Below are positions 1 to 6,695 of a stretch of 13,850 bases of DNA, piece by piece. Numbering within the stretch: position 1 is the stretch's first letter; every line of letters starts with the position of its first letter. Source of the DNA: Desulfosporosinus sp. (GTDB lineage: Bacteria > Bacillota > Desulfitobacteriia > Desulfitobacteriales > Desulfitobacteriaceae); the NCBI GenBank assembly GCA_016278585.1, contig JADQBO010000387.1, forward strand, positions 1 through 13,850, in the 5' to 3' direction. The notes beneath the pieces are model-generated. The model ran no database searches, had not been told where the DNA came from, and worked only from the letters and a program-made list of their open reading frames with translations. The position numbers were made by a program, and so were the translations under genes.

Positions 1-359
1 TCCTTCTCTCTTTCAGGGGTGATGCCTAAGGCGTTCCAGATGAGATCTATTTCCCCACTCTTTAAATTCAAAAGAACTCCATCCCATTGAACAGGTTTGA
101 ATACCGCTTTAACGCCTAACCGCTTGGCGGCTTCTTTTGCTAAATCAATATCGACACCAACCAGCTCTCCCGCTTTATCACGGAAACCAGCAGGTGGATA
201 ATTATCATCTAAGCCAACGATGAATTCCCCTTTTTCCTTAATTTTATTCCAAGATTGATCCCCTGTCTGTTTCGTATCTGCAGGTTTCTGGCTACACCCA
301 GCCACTAGAAGAGCAACTGTACAGATTGCTACAAATAATACTGACCATCTTCTTTTCAT
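1..359 (-). CDS. Amino-acid ABC transporter substrate-binding lipoprotein, 3' end beyond the left edge
   Basis: Translating the minus strand from the ATG at 357-359 gives 119 residues open to the window edge. The N-terminus is a lipoprotein signal: MKRR, a hydrophobic stretch at residues 6-20, and the lipobox LVAGC with the lipidated Cys at residue 22. A short Lys/Gln/Thr-rich linker follows. Lobe I of a family-3 periplasmic-type binding protein follows, with GEFIVGLDDNYPPAGF (about 44-59), LVGVDIDLAKEAAKRLG (66-82) and IDLIWNALGITPER (104-117). These are hallmark segments of polar amino-acid receptors. The start has a good ribosome site (GGAAGGAT, roughly 367-374 on the minus strand). The protein should sit on the outer face of the membrane and deliver an amino acid to a permease and ATPase encoded to the left of the window. 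The exact ligand cannot be told from this half. Family call is firm, substrate open. Confidence 0.9.
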   Translation of the reverse strand, partial: MKRRWSVLFVAICTVALLVAGCSQKPADTKQTGDQSWNKIKEKGEFIVGLDDNYPPAGFRDKAGELVGVDIDLAKEAAKRLGVKAVFKPVQWDGVLLNLKSGEIDLIWNALGITPEREK

Positions 360-557
360 CTTAAATATCCTTCCCTTCACTTTGTTTAAATAGTCTCAGT
401 CAATTTTAACAAGTTTCATCAAACTTCACTAAAAATACGATAAACTCGAATAATACCAACCAAAGGCATCCCCCCTATCTAACTATACACGAATACCCAC
501 CATCTTGGCTAGGTTTTCGGAATACATCAAAGGGCTTAAGCTTGAAACTTCAATTGA

Positions 558-582
558 AATGACGGACATTCCGTCCGTCATT
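558..582. promoter_or_regulatory. Perfect 10-bp dyad, operator-like
   Basis: The arms AATGACGGAC (558-567) and GTCCGTCATT (573-582) are exact reverse complements around a 5-nt centre. The GC-rich core and spacing resemble operators of TetR-type repressors; this is a resemblance only. It lies in the 367-bp gap between the cupin stop and the start of the binding-protein gene, about 200 bp upstream of the latter. No T-run follows on the minus strand, so it is not a good terminator for the cupin gene. On the plus strand it is followed by a T-rich stretch, but no plus-strand gene precedes it. Confidence 0.45.
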
Positions 583-626
583 AGTTTTCTTTGTCTTATC
601 TACATTTACCTCCATTAACAGTTTCA

Positions 627-635
627 ATTATATCA
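627..635 (-). promoter_or_regulatory. Candidate extended -10 promoter element, minus strand
   Basis: On the minus strand this reads TGATATAAT, a consensus -10 hexamer with the TGn extension. A recognisable -35 is lacking at 17 bp. Transcription would start near 620 and run through the dyad at 558-582 towards the amino-acid binding-protein gene, giving a leader of about 260 nt. No known riboswitch or T-box motif was recognised in that leader. The rest of the 360-726 interval shows nothing else I can name. Confidence 0.3.
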
Positions 636-726
636 TAATTAACTGTCCAATAACCATTTCTGTGTTCTGGAGAGGAACTCAATATTTTCGTTTCACTAAT
701 ACTTCATTTCATCTATAACGTATTTA

Positions 727-1074
727 CTACACATCTCCTTGTTCAGGCACAATACAGATGAATGCAAATCTATCACTGCCTGTATTTTTAAATTGATGCA
801 ACTTATTGCTGGGTGCAAAAGCAAAAGAGCCGGCTTCTATCAAATAATCCTGTCCGTCCAAATGCAAAGATCCTTTACCTTCTAGAATGTAAATTATGTG
901 TGGCCAAGGATGAGTGTGGCGAGGTGTATACCCCCCCTGACCTAGCTCAAATTCACGCATAACATAGCCTTCCCACCCTTGAGTTGGGGAAATGAGTACT
1001 TTCTTAACAGCATTTTTGATTTGGTCATTGTCAATGCGTGTTCCTAACACGTCGCGTTTATGACTTACTAACAT
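727..1074 (-). CDS. Small single-domain cupin protein
   Basis: The 115-aa product is one cupin_2 beta-barrel. Cupin motif 1 is visible at about residues 48-67: Gly48, His53, His55, His59 and Glu65 in the context RHTHPWPHIIYILEGKG. Motif 2 is at about 82-97: Gly82, Pro88, His93, Asn97 in APSNKLHQFKN. The His-X-His pair, the glutamate and His93 are the usual metal ligands of the fold. The length is typical of stand-alone cupins, which range from metal-dependent dioxygenases and isomerases to ligand-sensing or unknown proteins. No catalytic role can be assigned from sequence alone. There is no signal peptide, so it should be cytosolic. The upstream context has a modest ribosome site. It lies in a run of minus-strand genes but is separated by gaps of about 80 bp or more, so an operon is not certain. 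Confidence 0.85.
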   Translation of the reverse strand: MLVSHKRDVLGTRIDNDQIKNAVKKVLISPTQGWEGYVMREFELGQGGYTPRHTHPWPHIIYILEGKGSLHLDGQDYLIEAGSFAFAPSNKLHQFKNTGSDRFAFICIVPEQGDV

Positions 1075-1153
1075 ATTCTTATACTCCCCTGTTTCTATTT
1101 TTTAGTCGTAGTTAAGATTCATAAATTAATCAGCAATTTGCACACCCGATTTA

Positions 1154-1366
1154 TTAACAATGGTCAATAAATTCGTATTCTGGTAAATTACTGTGATGAT
1201 ATAATTTTGCTAGTTTTGGATCCGTAAAACTCATCCAACCACCGTCTCGTTTTAAGTTTCCTATTCCTTTATATTCTGTCTCACGTTTCGTTTGCAAGTA
1301 GGTACAACTACTATTCATGTGTAAGGTACACTTCTTGGTTGGTTTATCAACATTGAGCCAAACCAT
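1154..1366 (-). CDS. Conserved-looking 70-aa hypothetical protein, Cys/Trp-rich
   Basis: A strong ribosome site (AGAAGGGGGG) lies 8 nt before the ATG at 1364-1366, and the sequence composition is protein-like throughout. The product starts MVWLNVDKPTKKCTLH and contains Cys13, Cys21 and a C-terminal Cys70, with two Trp and several His. The spacing CTLHMNSSC (13-21) followed by YKGIGNLKRDGGW (32-44) looks like a small compact domain, possibly metal binding; that is inference. There is no signal peptide or membrane segment. I do not recognise a named family. It lies between the cupin and the 51-aa gene on the same strand, with about 80 and 150 bp gaps. No function is proposed. Confidence 0.7.
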   Translation of the reverse strand: MVWLNVDKPTKKCTLHMNSSCTYLQTKRETEYKGIGNLKRDGGWMSFTDPKLAKLYHHSNLPEYEFIDHC

Positions 1367-1445
1367 AAATAAGTCCCCCCTTCTCCGCTCGACTATTTAA
1401 GTCTAAGTTTCACCATGAAGAGTTATTCCAAAATTCACTTTATAC

Positions 1446-1522
1446 TCAATTATTCTTCATAAGCACCCATATTCCTTCCATTAAAAATGCAAGAATAAAA
1501 AAAGATACTTTTCCTCCCTCAT
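1446..1522 (-). other. Possible micro-ORF or frameshifted hydrophobic peptide after the 51-aa gene
   Basis: The last codons of the upstream 51-aa gene overlap a new ATG in the arrangement ATGA (start at 1522). In the sequence as given, this frame reads 13 residues beginning MREEKYLF and stops at 1481-1483. A run of seven T on the coding strand (1497-1503) sits inside it. One extra T would join it to an open frame reading FILAFLMEGIWVLMKNN with a stop at 1446-1448, giving a 25-aa peptide with one hydrophobic segment. This may be a sequencing slip, a phase-variable tract or chance. Confidence 0.2.
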
Positions 1523-1674
1523 TTTTGCAGACTGCCTTTAAAGAAACTTGCTAGCGCCCACACGAAGACACTGTCTTCGCACGTATTAGCCTTTCTTGCA
1601 GTATATAACGGAAGTATATGCTTTCTGACAATAGAACAAAAGTCTGGAAAGATATACATTGAACGAAGACTCAT
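1519..1674 (-). CDS. Small 51-aa protein of unknown function
   Basis: A near-perfect Shine-Dalgarno AAAGGAGG (1683-1690 on the minus strand) lies 8 nt upstream of the ATG at 1672-1674. I therefore start here and not at the upstream in-frame ATG at 1704, which would place the ribosome site inside the coding region. The product begins MSLRSMYIFPDFCSIVRKH and ends FFKGSLQK. It has two Cys, several aromatic residues and a mildly amphipathic hydrophobic C-terminal half (VFVWALASFF). No family is recognised. It is divergent from the broken transporter gene at 1792; the two starts are about 118 bp apart. Its stop overlaps a further ATG (ATGA), suggesting a possible coupled micro-ORF. The call rests mainly on the ribosome site. 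Confidence 0.5.
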   Translation of the reverse strand: MSLRSMYIFPDFCSIVRKHILPLYTARKANTCEDSVFVWALASFFKGSLQK

Positions 1675-1730
1675 AATAACGGCCTCCTTTAATTCTTGTG
1701 TCATAAGTATTTATGGACTTGGAGCTTGGT

Positions 1731-1759
1731 TTGAATAAACTTAACATAAAACGTATACT
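1731..1759 (+). promoter_or_regulatory. Sigma-A type promoter of the transporter gene
   Basis: TTGAAT (1731-1736) and TATACT (1754-1759) are separated by exactly 17 bp. Both hexamers are close to the vegetative consensus. The element lies 32 bp before the ATG at 1792, leaving a short leader that holds the AAAGGA ribosome site. No clear operator dyad overlaps it. Confidence 0.65.
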
Positions 1760-1791
1760 TAAATGTAAACTTTAGTAGAAAGGATCAGCCT

Positions 1792-2954
1792 ATGCTTGTT
1801 TATAGAATTGTAGCTCTGTTTCTCTTCTTTTATATAAGTTTTCGGGGTAATCTCATGTTAACCACCCTATATGCCATAAATCTCCAGGCTACTTCCTTTG
1901 AAATTGGGTTAATAGTCGCGTTAGCAAACTTTGGCCCTATGCTCTTTGCAGTCATAGCTGGAATAATATCTGACCGATTCGAAATTCGACACCCTCTTGC
2001 ATTAGGTAGCATTGGGTTAGGGTTATCATATTACTTCCTTACTTAGTAAAAAATCAACTATATATTCTTTATTTATCCCAAACACTTTTTGGGATAGCCT
2101 TTATTTTTGTTTTAGTGAATATACAAAATTTAATTGGAAGACTAAGTTCACTTGACAATCGTTCCCAGAATTTTGCTATTTCTGGCTTAGGGGTCTCCAC
2201 TGCTAGTTTAATCGGACCTCTGCTGACTGGATTTTCAATAGATTTCTTAGGTTACAATTCAACTTATTTAGTATTATCAGTTTGCGCCTTCATCCCCGGT
2301 CTGGTGATGCTATCCAATGTACTAAAGCTGCCTGGGCCGGTTTCGAAGGAGAAGACAACCCAAAAAAGTGTCAAAGATTTGCTCAGGTCGAAGTCATTAA
2401 TGAAGACTTATATGACAAGTGCTATGATCCTAACCGGAATTGGGCTTTATGAGTTCTATTTTCCGATTTATGGTGAGTATCTTGGTTTTTCTGCCTCGAC
2501 AATTGGTATTATTCTGAGTATCTATGCTGCAGCTTTCTTAATTGTACGCTCTTTAATGCCTTATCTTACAAGAAAGTATGGTGAAGAGCCCATCCTCTTT
2601 AGTTGTATGTTTATTGCTTCAGGAGCTTTTGTATTATTGCCCTTTTTTAAGGGAATGATTGCTTTAGGGATTATTTCCTTCATCTTGGGAATGGGTCTAG
2701 GAATTGGTCAACCCCTATCTATTTCTATGGCCTATAGCGCCTCCCCGAAGGGGAGGACTGGGGAAGTTCTTGGTATACGGTTAACCATTAACAAAACCGC
2801 CCAGTTTTTAGTGCCCATTGTTTTTGGTTCTGTAGGATCATGGCTAGGGGTCTTCCCTGTTTTCTTGACAAGTGCAGTATTACTTTTCAGCACTGCTTAC
2901 TCCAATTTATCCAGTCAGCAAAAAAAGGAGACTAGGGCCAACCATCTTTCTTAA
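1792..2954 (+). pseudogene. Major facilitator superfamily transporter, broken by a frameshift
   Basis: Two adjoining frames make one MFS-type protein. The first (1792-2046, 84 aa) holds two to three transmembrane helices and the MFS loop 2-3 signature GIISDRFEIRHPLALG. It then runs into a TAG. The second frame is open from before 2040 in a different register: YILYLSQTLFGIAFIFVLVNIQ can be read upstream of the GTG at 2115, and it continues to the stop at 2952-2954 with eight or so further helices. Joined, the protein is about 390 aa, normal for a 12-helix MFS drug or sugar exporter. The shift lies about 2010-2042, where a one-base loss or two-base gain would restore the frame. The gene keeps its promoter and ribosome site, so decay is recent or the shift is a sequencing error. 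Substrate unknown; lies opposite the 51-aa gene. Confidence 0.85.
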
Positions 2955-3121
2955 CAGAGCTAATTAGATCTCCATCTCCTTCTTATCACATATCCTGAAA
3001 AGACGTCCCAACCAATAATTAGTTATCATCCTCTTCTTAGCAGGCAATCAATGATTGAATTTAGATAATAAACACAATAAAGCATTGGTAAACAAACATG
3101 ATAACGATACTAGGGTATACC

Positions 3122-4000
3122 TTACAGCTGCCTTAACTGGTCTCGATATTGCCTTAATTCGTCTTCATCAAAATCATCAATAGTGTCTTGCAACACTTTA
3201 AGCATCTTAGGTCTATCTTCGGGGATTTTACCAATCACGGGAGTAGCCATTGATACATGATTTGCAAAGACTTTAGTGTTTGTTTCCAGATGTTCGATAA
3301 AGTGTTTTAATTCTTGAACCCGTTCGAATTCGGTCGCTTCAATAAATTCGCCCTTTAGTTTTTGTTCATATAAGTCTGTACCAGGTATTAGGACTAAGGA
3401 GGTTATCCCTATGCTTTTAGGCTTTAGTTGATTGAAAAATTTGGCCGTTTCCAAGGCGCTGATTTCTCCTTTACTTTGGCCAGCTAAGCCATTCAAGTAA
3501 ATTCCATGATAAGCAATTCCAGTTTCCTCTAAGCGTTTGCATTGTGCAACAGCTTCTTCGGCAGTAGTTCCTTTATGGATTCGAGTTAATGTCTCATTAT
3601 GACCGGTTTCAATCCCGATATATAAATGATTAATCCCTAAAGAACGCAGTGCCTTGAGTTCTTCCGTTGTTTTAGTTTTGATGTTAGTAATTCGAGCATA
3701 CATAGAAATGGTTTCACAGAGTGGTAGGTATTCTTTAATTTTCTTGGCAATGATTGTTAGCCTATCCACACTTAAAACAAAGGGGTCTCCACCCACAAGG
3801 TAGACCCTTTTCTCATCTGGACGTACTGAACGAACCTCTCTTAAATCTTCCTCAATTTGCTCGATCGGCTCGATGCGAAATGGGATATTCTTATACATGC
3901 TGCAAAATGTACAATGATCATGTGAACATCCCGCTGTAACTTGTAATAATAAGCTTTTAGCCTCAGCCGGTGGTCTATAGATTGTACCAGTATAATGCAT
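3122..4000 (-). CDS. Radical SAM protein with a CX4CX2C cluster motif
   Basis: The 292-aa product opens MHYTGTIYRPPAEAKSLL and has a cluster-binding triad at Cys25, Cys30 and Cys33 in GCSHDHCTFCSMY. It has a GGDPF glycine-rich SAM-binding stretch at 70-74 and an Elp3/HemN-like barrel with LYIGIETGH near 126-134. There is no B12 domain in front and no extra cysteine cluster behind, so it is a minimal radical SAM barrel with a short helical tail. Such enzymes cleave S-adenosylmethionine to start radical chemistry; the substrate is not evident. The ATG is preceded by AAAAGGAG at 9 nt spacing. It stands alone on the minus strand between the broken transporter and the tRNA. The spacing of the first two cysteines is one residue longer than the classical CX3CX2C, as seen directly in the codons. 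Confidence 0.85.
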   Translation of the reverse strand: MHYTGTIYRPPAEAKSLLLQVTAGCSHDHCTFCSMYKNIPFRIEPIEQIEEDLREVRSVRPDEKRVYLVGGDPFVLSVDRLTIIAKKIKEYLPLCETISMYARITNIKTKTTEELKALRSLGINHLYIGIETGHNETLTRIHKGTTAEEAVAQCKRLEETGIAYHGIYLNGLAGQSKGEISALETAKFFNQLKPKSIGITSLVLIPGTDLYEQKLKGEFIEATEFERVQELKHFIEHLETNTKVFANHVSMATPVIGKIPEDRPKMLKVLQDTIDDFDEDELRQYRDQLRQL

Positions 4001-4108
4001 TTTGAAAAACTCCTTTTAAATATTAATATATCACACCTTGAATTACCAAAGATTATACATTGACCTTAACGATCGGTTTTGTTAAAATAATTTTTGTCCA
4101 ATATACAG

Positions 4109-4184
4109 GCCGACGTAGCTCAATTGGTAGAGCAACTGATTTGTAATCAGTAGGTTGCGGGTTCGAGTCCCATCGTTGGCTCCA
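4109..4184 (+). tRNA. tRNA-Thr, anticodon UGU
   Basis: All arms fold. Acceptor GCCGACG pairs with CGTTGGC (one G-U), the D stem GCTC pairs with GAGC, and the anticodon stem ACTGA/TCAGT holds loop TTTGTAA with anticodon TGT at 4142-4144. The T arm is GCGGG-TTCGAGT-CCCAT, and the CCA end is encoded. The T stem contains a C-A mismatch and a G-U pair, so only three Watson-Crick pairs hold it. Confidence 0.97.
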
Positions 4185-4188
4185 GTTT

Positions 4189-4215
4189 ACACAACTCAAA
4201 TTGGGTGTGTTTTTT
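4189..4215 (+). terminator. Terminator of the tRNA gene
   Basis: ACACA (4189-4193) pairs with TGTGT (4206-4210), with a few further interrupted pairs inside, followed by six T. It lies five bases after the tRNA CCA. The stem is short and imperfect, so termination may be partial. Confidence 0.6.
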
Positions 4216-4293
4216 ATTTTCTATCGCAATATTTCTGTTTTCGCTGATGATTTTAGACAATGTTTTAATTCTAACTATCTTTAATACTTTATA

Positions 4294-4327
4294 GAGGGTA
4301 AGCCAAGAGAGCTTACCCTCTTATTTT
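4294..4327 (+). terminator. Strong rho-independent terminator
   Basis: GAGGGTAAGC (4294-4303) and GCTTACCCTC (4311-4320) form a perfect 10-bp stem with a 7-nt loop, followed by TTATTTTATT. It lies about 110 bp after the tRNA and reads on the plus strand. It probably catches readthrough from the tRNA transcript, or ends an unrecognised short RNA in the 4216-4293 gap; I see no convincing promoter there. Confidence 0.75.
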
Positions 4328-4397
4328 ATTGCACTTTATGCCTCCTCAGACTCCTAAAATATCAATGATTACCTCTTAGACGTTAGAATTCTATTAA

Positions 4398-4603
4398 TTA
4401 TTTGGCTTTTTTTATGGCGGGCCAACCTCGACTCTCACATACCATATCGCCGGTCCATTCTACAACACACAATCCCTGACTCGATGCCCGAGATTTGATG
4501 TACGACAGGCAAACATAGTTAAGTCATACGTTAATATTTGAACATAAAGTCTCATAAAAATAAATGGTACTCCACCTACAAACATAGTACCAACCAACAG
4601 CAT
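4398..4603 (-). pseudogene. Possible decayed small gene with a frameshift
   Basis: On the minus strand an ATG at 4601-4603 opens a 47-aa frame starting MLLVGTMFVGGVPFIFMRLY, which looks like a membrane segment. It ends at 4460-4462. From about 4520 a second register reads protein-like to a stop at 4398-4400, including GLCVVEWTGDMVCESRGW and ending PAIKKAK. Joining the two near 4515-4525 gives roughly 65-70 aa. A weak AGAGGAAG lies about 15 nt upstream of the ATG. No family is recognised. The remainder of the 4328-4833 stretch holds no gene or clear promoter that I can support. Confidence 0.25.
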
Positions 4604-4833
4604 TTTTTCATTTTGATTCTTCCTCTAAAACCCCAAATAGTATATCCATAAGTCTTACTAGCATTGTTTTTTACCTTTATCGAGGAAAAAAGGCAGGATT
4701 TAGTAAAAAAACCTAGAATGATTTATTAAAGTTCATAATATTTACCAGGTCCTCTCGAAACAACTTATTCACGGATGAATGGGTCCTGATGCATTAACAG
4801 AAAGCACCGATGAGAAAGGAGGAGGTTTCTTAA

Positions 4834-5268
4834 TTGTTGAGGAAGAAAAAATTGTTGATTATTAGCGGTGCTCTTTTGCTTTGTTTTTGCCTAATCTTAT
4901 TGACCAAATTACCCGCACTTGGTTTAGATCGCGCCGAGTTTTGTGGGCAATGCCACGTAATGGATGAACAGGTCAATTCGTTTCTGCATTCTGCCCATAG
5001 TTTAGGAGCAAATTGCGGGGATTGTCACATTCCCCATAGTTTGGTTTCCGGTGCGATGTACAAGGCATACACGGGAACCAAAGATGTCATTTCTGTACTT
5101 GCTGATAAAGATCCCTACGAAATCCGGATTAGTCCTATTGGCAAGAATATTGTTCAAGATAATTGTCTGCGTTGCCATGGGGATCTCCTTCAGGCTATCG
5201 GGGATACAAGTAAGGATGGAGGAAAGTATTGCTTTGATTGTCATCGTAGTACTCCTCACCAGAAATAA
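4834..5268 (+). CDS. nrfH: Cytochrome c nitrite reductase small subunit NrfH
   Basis: The 144-aa product is a NapC/NirT-family quinol dehydrogenase. One N-terminal membrane helix (residues 7-23) is followed by four c-haem motifs: CGQCH (37-41), CGDCH (61-65), CLRCH (111-115) and CFDCH (133-137). The first is extended to CXXCHXM (Met43), the hallmark of NrfH, where that methionine is the unusual axial ligand of haem 1. In the family this protein takes electrons from menaquinol at the membrane and passes them to NrfA. The start is TTG at 4834, chosen because AAAGGAGGAGG (4815-4825) lies 8 nt upstream; a second TTG follows directly. The nrfA ribosome site begins within 6 bp of its stop, so the pair is clearly cotranscribed. 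At 144 aa it is slightly shorter than many relatives. Confidence 0.95.
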   Translation: MLRKKKLLIISGALLLCFCLILLTKLPALGLDRAEFCGQCHVMDEQVNSFLHSAHSLGANCGDCHIPHSLVSGAMYKAYTGTKDVISVLADKDPYEIRISPIGKNIVQDNCLRCHGDLLQAIGDTSKDGGKYCFDCHRSTPHQK

Positions 5269-5288
5269 GTAACAAGGAGGGTTAACTA

Positions 5289-6548
5289 TTGGATCATAAA
5301 GCCTACTCTAGAAAACATTTAGGGATTGCTGTATTTACTACGACAATTTTAGCTGCCGTTATATTCACCGGGGCGTTTTTCTTCGTATCTCATAATCAAA
5401 AACCACAGAAAGAACAATTGGGAGAAATTGCTGCCAATGAAACAGATCCCGCTGTATGGGGAAAATATTATCCGTTACATTATCAAACCTATCAAGAGAA
5501 TTTTAACAACACCGAAAAGCCTTCACATTTTGAGACAAAACCCTATATGGAACCTCTTTATGCTGGCTTAGGTTATGCAAATGAATTTAATGAGCCTAGA
5601 GGACATGTCTACACGTTGGAAGATATCCGGGAGGTTGATCCTTCGAGATATAAGATAGGTGCGGCCTGTAATACTTGTAAGTCCTCTCAGATTCCGGGAT
5701 TGATCGAAAAGTATGGTGATCAATATTATACAATGTCATTTGAAGAGATCAACTCTCAGTTGGAAGATCCGATTGCCTGCTTAAATTGTCATGACCCAAA
5801 GACCATGGAGCTAAAAATTTCCCAACCTGCCTTAATTCAAGCCTTTGAACGCCAGGGGAAAGATATTACTAAGGCTACAAGGCAGGAGATGCGGTCACTT
5901 GTCTGTGCACAATGTCATGTGACCTACTACTTTAAACCTGAATCTAAAATCGTAACATTTCCTTGGGATAACGGAATCAAGGTTGATCAGATTTTGACCT
6001 ATTTTAACGAGAATAAGTTTTCCGAATGGAAACATCCCGATGCTGGTACAGGTCTGGTGAAAGCAAGGCATGCCGAATATGAAATTTTTATGGGTAGTAC
6101 TCATCAGACTGCTGGCCTAGCTTGTGCCGATTGTCATATGCCCTATGTCAAAATTGGTAATACGAAAGTAAGTTCCCATAATTGGACTAGTCCGATGAAG
6201 ACGATGGATGAAAGCTGTGCTGTTTGTCACAGAGAAGGTAGTGAATGGCTCACTGCAAGGGTCAAAGATACCCAGGAAAAAACTAAAGAAGTTCAGGATC
6301 TAGCTGGAAAGACTATGGTAGAAGCAATTGAGACATTGAAAGTGGCACGTGAGACTCAAGGAGTAAATGTTGAGATTCTTGCTCAGGCACAGGAGATGCA
6401 TCGCAAGGGTCAGTGGTATTTGGACTATGTTATGGTTACCAATGGTTATGGTTTCCATAATCCTACAGAATCCCTGAACAATTTAGGGAAAGCCATTGAC
6501 TACGCACATCAAGCAAAACAACTTGCTAAGGATGCCATAGTAAAATAA
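5289..6548 (+). CDS. nrfA: Ammonia-forming cytochrome c nitrite reductase NrfA
   Basis: The 419-aa enzyme has an N-terminal hydrophobic segment (about 12-33; export signal or uncleaved anchor) and five haem sites. The catalytic haem has the Lys-ligated CNTCK (127-131). The others are CLNCH (164-168), CAQCH (206-210), CADCH (279-283) and CAVCH (310-314). Likely catalytic residues are Tyr213, His261 and Arg120. NrfA reduces nitrite to ammonium with six electrons on the outer membrane face, fed by NrfH. Classical enzymes read CHVEYYF and KAQH at the calcium site; here these are CHVTYYF (Thr212) and KARH (Arg260), so the calcium ligands Glu and Gln are missing, as in the calcium-independent subclass described from Geobacter lovleyi. 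The TTG start at 5289 is set by AAGGAGG (5274-5280). Twenty base pairs separate it from nrfH. A strong terminator follows. Confidence 0.96.
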   Translation: MDHKAYSRKHLGIAVFTTTILAAVIFTGAFFFVSHNQKPQKEQLGEIAANETDPAVWGKYYPLHYQTYQENFNNTEKPSHFETKPYMEPLYAGLGYANEFNEPRGHVYTLEDIREVDPSRYKIGAACNTCKSSQIPGLIEKYGDQYYTMSFEEINSQLEDPIACLNCHDPKTMELKISQPALIQAFERQGKDITKATRQEMRSLVCAQCHVTYYFKPESKIVTFPWDNGIKVDQILTYFNENKFSEWKHPDAGTGLVKARHAEYEIFMGSTHQTAGLACADCHMPYVKIGNTKVSSHNWTSPMKTMDESCAVCHREGSEWLTARVKDTQEKTKEVQDLAGKTMVEAIETLKVARETQGVNVEILAQAQEMHRKGQWYLDYVMVTNGYGFHNPTESLNNLGKAIDYAHQAKQLAKDAIVK

Positions 6549-6611
6549 ATGACTGAGTTTAGAAGAGACACTAAGATTTTAAAGTAGTACTAAACTTTGC
6601 CAAATGAAGAT

Positions 6612-6657
6612 AAGGAAGACTATCACTCTAAACAAGGCGAATGATAGTCTTCCTTTT
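6612..6657 (+). terminator. Terminator of the nrfHA operon
   Basis: A 12-14-bp perfect stem is formed by GGAAGACTATCA (6614-6625) and TGATAGTCTTCC (6642-6653), with a 16-nt loop and a TTTT tail. It lies about 65 bp after the nrfA stop and separates it from the minus-strand small gene. Confidence 0.85.
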
Positions 6658-6695
6658 ACACTGCATCTCTAAGCTTGCTTAATAAAATTTTTTTC

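Noticed and set aside
541..554. 14-base repeat CTTGAAACTTCAAT shared with 12088-12101
   Set aside because: One 14-base match in a window of this size is near chance expectation, and the flanks differ.
600..615. A short minus-strand frame starting at 615 (MEVNVDKTKK...) resembling a regulator N-terminus
   Set aside because: It ends after about 21 codons, would begin only about 5 nt after the predicted transcription start, and has no ribosome site before it.
1675..1704. ATG at 1704 as start of the 51-aa gene
   Set aside because: The strong AAAGGAGG site lies inside that extension and points to the ATG at 1674.
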